Assembly: GCA_043228905.1 (NCBI GenBank) | Contig: JBHGNT010000013.1 | Span: 9,424,001 to 9,488,000 of the forward strand | Length of the DNA stretch: 64,000 nucleotides | Source: Azolla caroliniana | Taxonomy: Eukaryota > Polypodiophyta | Direction: 5' to 3' | Shown: piece by piece, positions 1-10,412 of the stretch | Layout of the letters: each line of letters begins with the position of its first letter | How positions within the stretch are numbered: position 1 is the stretch's first letter | Made by a program: the position numbers and the translations under genes | The notes under the pieces: model-generated | Seen by the model: only the letters and a program-made list of their open reading frames with translations | Told to the model about the DNA's origin: nothing | Database searches by the model: none

Positions 1-1218
1 ACTCAGCTAAAGAATGGTAGTAGCTAATTAGCTACCATTTAGCTAATTAGCTATTGTATTAAACTATGGTAGTAGCTAATTAGCTACTCAGCTAAAGAAT
101 GGTAGTAGCTAATTAGCTACTTAGCTAAAGTATGGTAGTAGCTAATTAGCGACTCAGCTAAAGTATGGTACCACTTAGCTAATTAGCTACTCAGCTAAAG
201 TATGGTAGTAGCTAATTAGCTACCACTTAGCTAATTAGCTATTGTACTAAACTATGGTAGTAGCTAATTAGCTACCACTTAGCTAATTAACTACTCAGCT
301 AAAGTATGGTAGTAGCTAATTAGCTACTCAGCTAAAGTATGGTAGTAGCTAATTAGCTACTCAGCTAAAGTATGGTAGTACCTAATTAACTACCACTTAG
401 CTAATTAGCTACTGTACTAAACTATGGTAGAAGCTAATTGGCTACTCAGCTAAAGTATGGTAGTAGTTAATTAGCTACTGTACTAAACTATTTAGCTACC
501 ACTTAGCTAATTACCTATTGTACTAAACCATGGTAGTAGCTAATTAGCTACCATTTAGCTAATTAGTTGTTGTATTAAATTATGGTAGTACCTAACTAGC
601 TACCACTTAGCTAATTAGCTACCACTTAGATTATTAGCTATTGTACTAAACTATTTAGCTACCACTTAGCTAATTACCTACTATACTAAACTATGGTAGT
701 GGCTAATTAGCTACCATTTGGCTAATTAGCTACCATTTAGCTAATTAGCTACTATATTAAACTATGGTAGTGGCTAATTAGCTATTATATTAAACTATGG
801 TAGTAGCTGATTAGCTACCACTTAGCTTATTAGCTACTATACTAAACTATGGTAGTAGCTAATAAGCTACCACTTAGCTAATTAGCTACTGTACTAAACT
901 ATGGTAGTAGTTAATTAGCTATTGTATTAAACTATGGTAGTAGCTTATTAGCTACCACTTAGCTTATTAGCTATTGTACTAAACTATGGTAGTAGCTAAT
1001 AAGCTACCACTTAGCTAATTAGCTACTGTACTAAACTATGGTAGTAGCTAATTAGCTATTGTATTAAACTATGGTAGTAGCTTATTAGCTACCACTTAGC
1101 TTATTAGCTACTATACTAAACTATGGTAGTAGCTAATAAGCTACCACTTAGCTAATTAGCTACTGTACTAAACTATGGTAGTAGCTAATTAGCTACCACT
1201 TAGCCATAGAGCTAATCA
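1..1218. repeat. Palindromic minisatellite array 1
   Basis: Imperfect tandem array built around GTAGCTAATTAGCTAC, which equals its own reverse complement. Copies are joined by short linkers such as CACTTAGCTAATTAGC and TGTACTAAACTATG, giving spacings of roughly 30-60 bp. The array starts before the window and stops just before a good splice acceptor (TTTTATTAAGCAG ending at 1240), so it probably fills an intron of the plus-strand transposase-like gene. AT-rich, with no coding potential. Confidence 0.9.
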
Positions 1219-1240
1219 GTATGTCCATTTTATTAAGCAG

Positions 1241-3060
1241 GTCGATTTATTTATTAGGTTCAGGCAAATGCATCCAAATATCAAAGTTTAATTACGAACA
1301 TTCAAGTCTCTTAAGCCACACTTTGTGAGATGCTTGAACAATCGATACACATGTTGTTGCATTTACCATGTACAAATGGGTTTTCTCAAGGACTCTGTTA
1401 ATCTACTACGTCACCATAGCGCCTCCCTAACAAATGCAGTTTGCACTTGTGAGTGCCCAATTTGTCGATCGAGCCCGCATGAGCATTGTAAATCCTCTGA
1501 GCATATTATCTCTTCCATGAGTTGTCTTTTAGATTCAGTATTGTGTCTGAGAGAAACTTAGGCCAGCTTCCACAGTCATAAATGTGTCATAGGTTTTTGT
1601 CTAGATTGTGTCCAAATGAATTGAGTAGTGAAATATTAATCTATGTCAAGTTATTCGAGTCAGTTGACACCAATTTCGAAGGAAAGGTGTGTAAAAAAAA
1701 GGATTTAGTTAGGAAGTCGCTTAAACCAAGGGATTTGGCGTCTCTATTTGTAGTATCACTAGGAAAGTTCATTAAACACAACTTCATTTATTCATGGCAA
1801 GCCCATCAGTTTAAGACTTGCATATCTGATTTTCCAAATGATGTAGTAGTCTCAATAGTAGATTTCGTAAAGAATTATACTTTCAAGCAGCAGAATGAAA
1901 TTCAATCTATGCATTGGTTTTTAGCGTAGGTAACCATTTTTGTGCACATAACATATTTTCGAGTTTCAGGTGATGTTAAAAAAGTAGTTCATATTTTTAT
2001 TTCTGATGATAAGAGGCATGATACCTTGTTCGTCCAACATTGTTTTAACTTACATTGGCAATGGTTATTAGCTAAACATTTGGAGCTTACTCAACATTGG
2101 GTCTGGTCTGATGGAGCTGTGTCACAATTGAAGGATAAACGTCCATTTTATTTTGTGGGGAGGTATCCTGCTATAACAGGTTTGGAGATGAGATGGAATC
2201 TTTTTGGGTCTGGCCATGGTAAAGGTGAAGATGATGGTGCAGGTGTTGTTATAAAGCGGGCACTTACCCATGAACAACTAAAGGCAGATGGTGTGCAGAT
2301 GAATTGTGCAGCACATGTAGTTGAATTTCTAAGAGCTAATATGTCAACGAGTGCAACTAGTGTTTATTCCTCGCAGGTCCGAGATATCAAACGTGAATTT
2401 TGGGAAGTGAAGATAGATGAAGTAAATAGGGAGAAGACCTCGGAGTGCCAAAGAATTCCCGAATTGCGATCTCTCCATGTTGTTCGCGGTTATTCTAGGT
2501 TGGATGATCATTGTATTGCGGTTAGAGAATTAACTTGTTTTTGCTTCCATTGTGTGTAGGGAAATTGGAGGTATTGTTTAAACAAAGCATATATTCAGAA
2601 TTGGGAGTATCATACATTGAATGATAAGGAAGTTGTTGAAGGAGAAACAGAAAAGAATGTTGACTACATATATCAAGGACGTGGAGATACTCTGAGTGAT
2701 GTCTTAAATGTTGGGGATAATTTCGTTGTAAATGCAGAAGAAGTCAATTCAGAGGGTGTTGATTTTTATATATTGAAGTGCACGGTTAGTAAACAGTGTG
2801 CAATGCAGAATATATTAGATGCTTGGGGAAATGTTGTATCTACCGGGACATTCTACATCGAAAGTATTTTTTATGCAAGACTAGATTATTACGATTAGGT
2901 GTATAGGCTATTAGAAGACAAACCAGTGGCGTACATGTACTCTCATTTGGTCAGGTGCATCAATGTCCCAATGTCGCAATACAATAGTTGCTCAGGTTTA
3001 TACACAGTCAGTGCTAATGTGTATGAATGTATTTACAAAAGTATGCCATGGAATTTGTAG
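1241..3060 (+). pseudogene. Decayed transposase-like gene (5' exons outside window)
   Basis: A single coding block after the acceptor at 1240. In order it shows a Cys-rich N-terminal part (FKSLKPHFV, then TCCCIYHVQM, and CPIC/C..C pairs near 1460-1610), a central FISDDKRHDTLFVQHCF motif (about 1995-2045), WSDGAVSQLK (about 2105) and GSGHGKGEDDGAG (about 2210). Further on come RGYS, CFCFHC (about 2540) and a C-terminal part containing VGDNFVVNAEE. I recall this motif order from uncharacterised, transposase-like proteins of plants and animals; the Asp-rich blocks suggest a DDE-type nuclease fold, which is inference. The frame is broken by TAA 1289, TAG 1559, a frameshift near 1620, and TAG at 1927, 2557 and 2896. 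The stop at 3058 may be native. Not functional as read. Confidence 0.6.
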
Positions 3061-3429
3061 CTACAAGTAGCAATTACCAGTTTTCTTGTAAAACAAACAA
3101 AGCACATGTATTGCAAATAAACAGTTTAATGGACCTGTTTGGGAGTTTTTTTCTTATATACAGTCTACCTTTTGTGCTTCTTTCTCAATAAAATCGTGTG
3201 TCTTTTTTATATACAGTCTTCTTTTTTATATACAGTTTAATAATATCGTTTAGGGTTCTTCTTTCTAAGATACAGATTTACTCAAGTGAACCATGTACAA
3301 GTTAAAATAGTTTGCATAATTTTAAGAAAAAGTGCTATCATGAAATCAGCAATTTAATTACACAGTAGATAAGTTACTCAAAACAAGCAATTTAATTCTT
3401 CATTGATTAAGTGGTAGCAAATTACATAT
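3061..3429. other. Intergenic gap between convergent transposon genes
   Basis: AT-rich DNA between the 3' ends of the plus-strand transposase-like gene and the minus-strand FCP1-like gene. It has TTTATATACAGT repeats near 3155-3230 and AATAAA at about 3187 on plus, which could serve as a polyadenylation signal. No coding sequence seen. Confidence 0.5.
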
Positions 3430-4396
3430 TTATAACATCCCATTGCCAATGTCTTCAAATTGCCTATAAACAGCTAAGCTCTTGCTAGTCAGTGGAACTT
3501 CTCTACATATATGATCTGCATACCGGGCTCGGTATGGAGTCCACAACCATGCATGTAGTTGGCAGCTGAATGTTTTCACCAAATAGTGTTCAGGCATTTC
3601 ATCAGGTAGAATGAGACAAAATCTGCGAATCTTGAAGTAATGCTGGAAATGTTCTGTATCCAGAATCAACGTATTGTCGGCATTATAATATGACCAAGTG
3701 GCCCAAAAATCAGAAAGTCTTTTGAATCTTGCAGCATCCTTCTGCTCACAATTCTTTCGTGTCCACTGACCCTTGAAATGTTATCGCCACTTCGGGAAGA
3801 ATCTTTCTACACACTACCACACATTTGTACGTGGTTTTTCACTCCAAATAAACAAATCAAAGTATTGCATAGCCCACTCCAGAAATTGATTTGCGTCCCT
3901 CCTTGGTGTCATATATCGCACACTCATCAGGACTTTATCAAGCTCCAAGATCAAGGCTCTTCTTTCGACTTCTAATGGTTTAGGTTTCCATTCCTGTAAT
4001 TGAGCCTCTGTTACACCAATTACTGGTAGCACATGATCAATTTCAATCAACTCGGGTTCTGTCGGCACAATTGGTGTCCTTTTCCTCTTCAAACCCTTGG
4101 TCGACTATGTTGGGCCTGGCTTCACATTCTGGTGCTCTTGTGTTATCGACTTAGTCATTGGCTCGGTGCATGTAGATATTGATTTGGTTGATATCAGCCC
4201 ACTGGTATCACATGCTGCATCTACCTGCAAAATCAGATCATCTGTGCAACATGCTTGATCAAATTGCGTGACCAGATCATTTGTGTCAGTTGCTACATCT
4301 ACTTTCAAGATGTGGCCCTTCAAACACACAACAACATCAACAGTTTCCACACTGCCATCAGCCTTAGGAGCAATAGATTCAAACCCCTTAGACTCT
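3430..4396 (-). pseudogene. FCP1/NLI-like HAD phosphatase domain exon, with three nonsense codons
   Basis: Minus strand; the exon starts after a canonical acceptor (TTTTCTAATGTTGCAG ending at 4397). One frame runs to the stop at 3430, with in-frame TAG 4107-4105, TAG 3816-3814 and TAA 3783-3781. FCP1-homology features in order: RRALILELDKVLMSVR (the DxDx(T/V) region), FLEWAMQYFDLFIWSEKPRTNVW, an FKGQWTRKNC stretch, and NTLILDTEHFQHYF, matching the late LLLDDS-like block. Proteins with this fold are Ser/Thr phosphatases that use two Asp in DxDx(T/V). Here the first Asp reads as Glu (ELDKV), so catalysis is doubtful. Each stop can be explained by one C-to-T change in CAG or CAA. It may be the last exon of the neighbouring RING gene or a separate gene; I could not find a phase-compatible donor in the preceding exon. 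Confidence 0.6.
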
Positions 4397-4663
4397 GCAA
4401 CATTAGAAAACACCAACATATTCACACTCACAAATTAACTAACGGTCTCACAAAACAACATAATGAACATGAAATATTTTCCATCATAGAACAACATGAA
4501 CATAATTATCTTGGAGAAACATCATAGAGTTCCATTACATAATGTGGATCAAGCAACAACCAATATGAGGTTTTACTTGTCCAAATAGATCATAGTAAAA
4601 CTTCATAAAACCCTAGGAAAATTGCTAACAATCATATCCCATTAATAAGTATTTCGCTCCAAT

Positions 4664-7600
4664 TCAAGAGCCCCTTGACCGAGTAACTGGTCTTGTCCCC
4701 GATTGTGGTCCCTTCTTCAGCCTTTTTCTAGCCAGTTGCCCATTTAGCCTTGCTTCTTTGACCCATTCCGCAAGTGTGTCCTCCTCCGACAACCTTTCCA
4801 TCACCTCAACAGCCACTTGCACATCAACCGCATCTTGCGCGAGCTTTTCCAGTACAGTGGGATCTGTTTGGACATTATCAGTAGTTGCGCTCAGTGGGGT
4901 GGAATCAAGGTTTTGGGATTCGAAGAAATGTTGGCACATGAAGTATTCAAAAACACTATTGTTGTGAACCTCAGATTTACATGTTTCTAATCTTTCATGG
5001 TTTTTCACATCGTTGCCTAATTAAGTACCATCTTCCAAAAGAATAGGTGGAGCTCATCTGAAGGAGATGTGATAGCAGGACTCTTACTTTCAACCACATT
5101 GGCAACAATATCCTCATCGGTTGTTGCGTCATCAGCACCAGACACCTCATGCGCCCTCCTTAATCCACAAGATTCTACAACAACATGGTTGCTAATTAGC
5201 CACATCTTAGCTAACTAACTATTCTTCTAGACTATGACAATAGCTAATTAGCTACCACTAAGCTAATTAGCTACTTCGCTTAGGTATGGTACTAGCTAAT
5301 TAGCTACCACTTAGCTAATTAGCTACTCTTTGTCAATACGGTAGCAACTAATTAGCTACTCTATTAAAGTATGGTAGTAGCTAATTAGCTACTCTACTAA
5401 AGTATGGTAGTAGCTAATTAGCTACTCAACTAAAGTATGGTACTAGCTAGTTAGCCACTATAACTAAAGTATGGTAGTAGCTAATTAGCCACTATAACTA
5501 AAGTATGGTAGTAGCTAATTAGCTATTATATTAAACTATGGTAATAGCTAATTAGCTACTGTACTAAAGTATGGTAGTAGTTAATTATCTACCACTTAGC
5601 TAATTAGCTACTATACTAAACTATGGTAGTAGCTAATTAGCTACCACTTAGCTAATTAGTTACTCAATTAATGTATGGTAGTAGATAATTAGCTACCCGT
5701 TAGCTAATTAGCTACTCAACTAACGTATGGTAGTAGCTAATTAGCTACCACTTAGCTAATTAGCTATTGTACTAAACTATGGTAGTAGTTAATTAGCTAT
5801 TGTATTAAACTATGGTAGTAGCTAATTAGCTACCACTTAGCTAATTAACTACTCAGCTAACGTATGGTAGTAGCTAATTAGCTACCACTTAGCTAATTAG
5901 CCACTGTACTAAACTATGGCAATAGCTAATTAGCTACCACTTAGCTAATTAGCTACTGTACTAAACTATGGCAATAGCTAATTAGCTACTGAGCTAAAGT
6001 ATTGTAGTAGCTAATTAGCTACCACTTAGGTAATTAATTACTCAATTAAAATGTGGTAGTAGATCATTAGCTATTGTATTCAACTATGGTAGTAGCTAAT
6101 TAGCTACCACTTAGCTACTTAGTTACTCAACTAAACTATGGTAGTATCTAATTCGCTACTATACTAAACTATGGTAATAGCTAATTGGCTACCACTTAGC
6201 TAATTAGCTACTCAGCTAAAGTATGGTAGTAGCTAATTAGTTGCCACTTAGCTAATTAACTACATGTTAGGTAATTAGCTACTACACTACAACCATAACA
6301 GCTAAATAGTTTTCACACTTTATACAGCTTACCTAATTAGCTACATTATGGTCACAAGCAGTGATTTTACCTGTGTGTTTTCTCCACTCATCTGGGAGAG
6401 TTGTAGTACAATCCCCCAAACAGAATGCAGCAATGCGAGAGGCATATTGAAAACAAACGATATGGTATGTGTGCTGGCATGGTTGTAGGTGAACCAACAA
6501 AGTAGCAGATTTGTCCTTTACACGTAATCCACAAGCGATGCAACGTGCTTGAACAATAAATATATCGTTTCCTAGTTCTCCTTCATTTGGTAAGGGAGCA
6601 AGAATGTTTAGGTCCAATTCTTTTCTGCTCCTTACCATCCCCTCCGCAAAATGTAGCTGCTTCTTAAGGCAGCGAACTACCCATTCTTGACGGGAGTATT
6701 GTTCCTTCAACGCAACCGAGAAATTTACCGATTAATTATTCCTTAATGAGGAAGATACAACAAGAAACAAGAATCATTAACTTACTTGTAGCTTGTCCAA
6801 ATTGTAATCAACGACAGTATTTACACCTAGAAGGTCCAGGTTCATTGAAAGAACCAGGATCTCTGTCTGCAGTTGAATTTTCCGTTGGGGATCCAACGAC
6901 CCCTCAATTTCAAGCTCATGTTGAGCAACCTGTTCTAGATAATGCCTCAGTAGAACATTTTCATGTACAAGTTATTTATAACATATTACATACTAGCAAA
7001 ACAATAGGTACCTGAATCTTATTTCTTATTATTGTAACTGCCAAAGTGACTTTGCTCTCCATCGCAACAGCCAATGTTGCTTTCTCTAAATCAGTCTTAA
7101 AAAACTCCAATGTCTCACAGGCTTCATGGACATTTTTTAGCGTATAGCTAATCAATGTCTCACCTGTATCATCAACATTGGCTTTCATTGTGTGTCGGTG
7201 TGGCGTATACTTGCGGGTTTGTTGGGAGTTAGCAATTGCATCATCAACTGCCATGCTCCAAAATCTTGCCATTTTTTGTTGCAAGCTCCCCATCTTCCGA
7301 CATCTTTCTACCAATGCCTCACCATAAATTGCCCAAGCTACCCTGTACATTTCAGGGTCACGAGATTCCTTCGTTGTTTTGCAATACTCATATGCAAAAG
7401 CTCTGGCAAATGAAACAGACAACTCTTTGTTGACTGGGATCTCTTGATGTACTTTTTGGTGCAGTCTCATGTAGTCGTTGTACAGGTCCGGTCATACATG
7501 CTTGACCTTGACCTTGCCTTTCACTCTAGGCACTTTATATACTGACATCCAGACTACATCACTAATCAATCTATCTGTTAGAACAACAGGGTCAATACCC

Positions 7601-8272
7601 TTGAGCGGCAGACCATATATGTTGTGAAAGTCCTCCTTTGTCTCGCAAAATTTTGCGAAGTTCAGCACTCTAGGATAGGGAGGAACGAGCCACCTAAAAT
7701 AGAAAATCAATAATCAAAATTGGTGCAAAAACAGAATTTTTAATGTGAATTTGGTGCAAAATTACAACACTTTGAGACAGTAATCTGAAATTTGCAATTT
7801 GTCCTTTTCAACATGTATCAGAAATCAACCACTTAAAAAATCAGAAACCCTAATCAGAATATGTGATGAGAATTGGTGCAAAATTACAACACATTGCCAC
7901 AGTAATCAGAAATTTGTAACCAGACACTTGTAATCAGAAACCCTAAACCAGTTAAGGGAAACACAAACCCTAATCATCACTAAAGGCAAAAATCAACCGT
8001 ACTACGAATTTCTGTCAATCAGAAACAAACCTGTTGCTACACCCTGATCTTCGAGACATCCTTGTTTGGGACTCCAATGACTTCGCCCTATTCGATTTTT
8101 GGGGAAAGATGAACAGGCACCAAAGTTACAGACAGTTATAAGAAACAAAAAAAAAAAGTTTTTTTAATATGTAACTTATACATACCTGGACGAGGATCGA
8201 CTTGCTCGTGTGTTGTAGCTCTGAAGGTGCAATGTCGATCTCAGAGTTTTTGTGCTGTTGTGGGAGCTTCAT
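4664..8272 (-). pseudogene. Five-exon RING-H2 protein gene inside the DNA transposon
   Basis: Exons on minus: 8272-8186 (ATG, 29 codons, donor GTATGT); 8087-8041 (acceptor AATAG, donor GTAGCA); 7693-6786 (acceptor TATTTTAG, donor GTAAGT); 6704-6371 (donor GTAAAA); 5174-4664 (acceptor GTTGTAG). Codon phases agree across all four introns, including the 1196-bp intron filled by array 2. Exon 4 holds a RING-H2 pattern C-x2-C-x17-C-x-H-x2-H-x2-C-x10-C-x2-C (CIAC ... CQHTYHIVC ... CLGDC), which binds two zinc ions and usually marks an E3 ubiquitin ligase. Exon 3 is helical and charged, possibly a coiled coil. The C-terminus is Lys/Arg-rich. Damage: TGA at 7494-7492 (CGA type), a frameshift near 7000 with TAA 6974-6972, and a frameshift near 5015. 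The rest of the protein matches no family I know. Confidence 0.6.
5190..6345. repeat. Palindromic minisatellite array 2, filling an intron
   Basis: Same palindrome (GTAGCTAATTAGCTAC) and linkers as array 1. It occupies nearly all of the minus-strand intron from 6370 (donor AG|GTAAAA) to 5175 (acceptor GTTGTAG). Variant copies differ by one or two bases and in linker length. Confidence 0.9.
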
Positions 8273-8539
8273 TTGTGTTCATGCTCAAAGTACTCCATCA
8301 GTTTGGAGTTCAAACTCGAACTCAGGATTATCAAGAATTTGATGACATTCAAGTCGACCTTAGATGATGGCACTATTTCCCATGTTCCACTATGTCAGAA
8401 ACCAAAGTTCAAATATTTGAGTATTCTCATAAATTAAATGACATGTATTTAACTAATAAAACATAAAATTTCGTAAACCATCCTTATGATTTTCCCACAG
8501 AAAACAAGCTAAACAAATAGTTGATTAGTTGTGGCCATT
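8273..8539. other. Upstream flank of the RING-H2 gene within the transposon
   Basis: AT-rich DNA between the RING-H2 start codon and the transposon end. On the minus strand this is the presumed promoter region. There is no clear TATA box I would commit to and no coding sequence. It contains none of the long arrays, only the single terminal palindrome next door. Confidence 0.4.
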
Positions 8540-8565
8540 TTAGTAGCTAATTAGCTATAATAGTG
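8540..8565. repeat. Transposon right terminus with one array-type palindrome and TAGTG end
   Basis: Reads TAGTAGCTAATTAGCTAT followed by AATAGTG. Read inward on the minus strand it begins CACTATTATAGC. The palindrome core is the array unit, and homology to Gypsy-C gag begins directly after 8565. The bases TTT (8566-8568) would be one side of a 3-bp target duplication; the other side lies outside the window. Confidence 0.5.
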
Positions 8566-10142
8566 TTTCCACTCGCATGCTTTTACCCTTTTTTGTTTGA
8601 TAAGATCGACGATGGTCTCATGGAACTCCTTTGCAATTCCTAGTTCTCTCAATGTAAGGTCAATACGGCTATCAAGCACTCTTTCTTCAAGAACCTTTCT
8701 TAAGTTAGTTGTTTGTTCAATATCCGACCTTAATTTGTAATTTGGCGTCGATCTATCCTTCCCCTTCTTGGCATTCTCTTCAATGGGTTGAGTCGGTTCC
8801 CCGGTTCTCTTGTTTGAGCTTCCATCTTCTTGACTTGTGGTCTTGATCATCTCTTCCTTCTTCTTAAAGTTTCTTGTGTCATGTTTCTTAGAAGGGCCTT
8901 CATCTAGATCCGTCCTCTTCCGCTTCTCATCCACAAACACTTCGTGGGTTTCACATATGACCTCTACAGAGATCGTGTTGTTATCAACCGGATCCGCCCA
9001 CCCGGTAAGGTCTCGTACATGAAGGTTGGCTAGCTTTGCATCATCCGAATTAATCTTCGGGATTTTTTTTCATATTCGAGGATGGTCAGCCAAAACCCTG
9101 TTCCTAGTTTAATCATTCCAAGCTTCTCCTTCCCGATTCTTATACCGGCGGATGCGGCATAGTGTATAGCTTCGCGTCGTGGCTCGCATCGGCCTCATCC
9201 ATGATTTTCTTTAGACCCACCCTACCGAAATTCACTTGCAAGGGCTTTCGAGTCTCACTTGAGTGTATAATGTTGCCTTCCATGTAGACGAGGTTTTGTC
9301 GAATTGCCTCTTGAAGGCTAGCAGAATCTTTCCTTTCATGATCAACATTATCACACCATACACATTTAAATGGTTCTTTCCCCTTCGGCCCTCGACGACT
9401 CATATTAGCTAATGAAAACGCTTCGAATTTTCATGCCAACTCTTCAACGACAGAGTTCTCCATTGCTCTTTCGGTCGGCTCGCTTTGCTTTGTCATCTCA
9501 GTTGCTATTGGAGCCTTCCTTCTTTGGACTATTAGGCCCACCATGTCGGAATCATCTAGCTAATGACAACGCTTGTTGAATCGATCACATGCTCTTCTTA
9601 CCGCAACCCAATCCGTTATGAGACCATTGGGTTGTGCTTCGTCCTCTAATAAACTACCTAGTTCTCATCTATCTTTTGCATCCACCGCCTTTAAGAAGTA
9701 CAAAACTTTATCTCCTTCGAGAAGTGTTTGGTCGGTTCTCAGGAGACGGTTGTACATTTGGTCAAGTTCGATGTACACTCCCGATTTATTCATGTTCTTC
9801 CCCTTCTTCAAGCATATATTTAGCCAAAAGCACCCTTTCAAATCCCACCCATGTTCTTTGGGCAGCTTGAATCTCCCTTATTTGGCCTTGTAACCCAATT
9901 GCTATGACACGCTTGAAGCTTGATATTTGCTTCTCTTCGATGACATCACGTTGTTGCATCTTCGTCTTGTATGTGGCGAGAAAATCCATATTGTTTCTTC
10001 CACCAAATTGGCCCGCTATCTCAATGGTTCGGTCGATGGCCTTGTCTATGCTTGCATCATTATCTCGAGCTCTCATCATATGCTCGACAATAGCCACCAA
10101 CTTCGCCACTTCATTAGCTTGGGTGTTTGTCGAAGAAGCCAC
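8566..10142 (-). pseudogene. Gypsy-C gag (capsid and nucleocapsid), interrupted
   Basis: ATG at 10142. The capsid-like N-terminal part (10142-9786) and later blocks align by eye with the Gypsy-A gag: ISSFKRVIAIGLQGQIREIQ, then GKEPFKCVWCDNVDHERKDS (about 9380-9330), then YKLRSDIEQTTNLRKVLEER (about 8740-8680) and EFHETIVDLIKQKR. The zinc knuckle has lost its last Cys (Ser instead), and the frame is broken between 9785 and 9404 and again near 9075. Gag would form the retrotransposon particle. The reading ends where the DNA transposon begins. Confidence 0.75.
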
Positions 10143-10187
10143 CTTTTAACCTTCTATTTCAAGCACTTGATCCTTCCTACCACCTCT

Positions 10188-10204
10188 TCACGTCGGGTTC
10201 ACCA
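10188..10204 (-). other. Gypsy-C primer binding site (tRNA-Trp type)
   Basis: Minus strand reads TGGTGAACCCGACGTGA just inside the LTR end. This complements the 3' end of plant tRNA-Trp as I recall it (ending ...TCACGTCGGGTTCACCA). Confidence 0.65.
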
Positions 10205-10412
10205 CTTTATGATGTCGTGAAAATCCGTCACTATGTGCAGATCGTGAGGCGGAACCGACGGGGTTATGGACGGGAAGGAAATAGGGTTCACACGCACAAC
10301 ACAAGGAAGTTTTACACAAACAAGGCACGAGTATTCAAACATGTTTGTGAAAAGGAGAGGTGCATGGGCAAGCTCGAATCAACCCCTAGTCACAAGGCTA
10401 ATGAATGCACGT

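Larger units (their letters stand above)
1..8565. mobile_element. Large two-gene DNA transposon, right end present, left end outside window
   Basis: Composite call. Seen: a decayed transposase-like gene on plus (1241-3060) converges on minus-strand genes with a FCP1-like domain (4396-3430) and a RING-H2 domain (8272-4664). Two arrays of one 16-bp palindrome lie in introns of these genes. At 8540-8565 a single copy of the same palindrome is followed by TAGTG, which is CACTA on the other strand. Immediately beyond it begins gag sequence of a minus-strand Gypsy element (8566 onward), so the transposon appears to have inserted into that gag. CACTA-type (EnSpm) elements end in CACTA, make 3-bp target duplications and carry subterminal repeats. 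The transposase does not look like the usual TNP2, so the superfamily is open. The left terminus and TSD cannot be checked here. Confidence 0.6.

Noticed and set aside
1-6345. Arrays considered as CRISPR-like
   Set aside because: Units are imperfect palindromes with short repeated linkers, not constant repeats with unique spacers, in a eukaryotic genome with intronic context.
6971-7011. Extra intron in the RING-H2 gene starting at CAG|GTACCT (7011)
   Set aside because: No phase-compatible acceptor at a workable distance. A one-base frameshift plus a CAA-to-TAA change explains the reading better.
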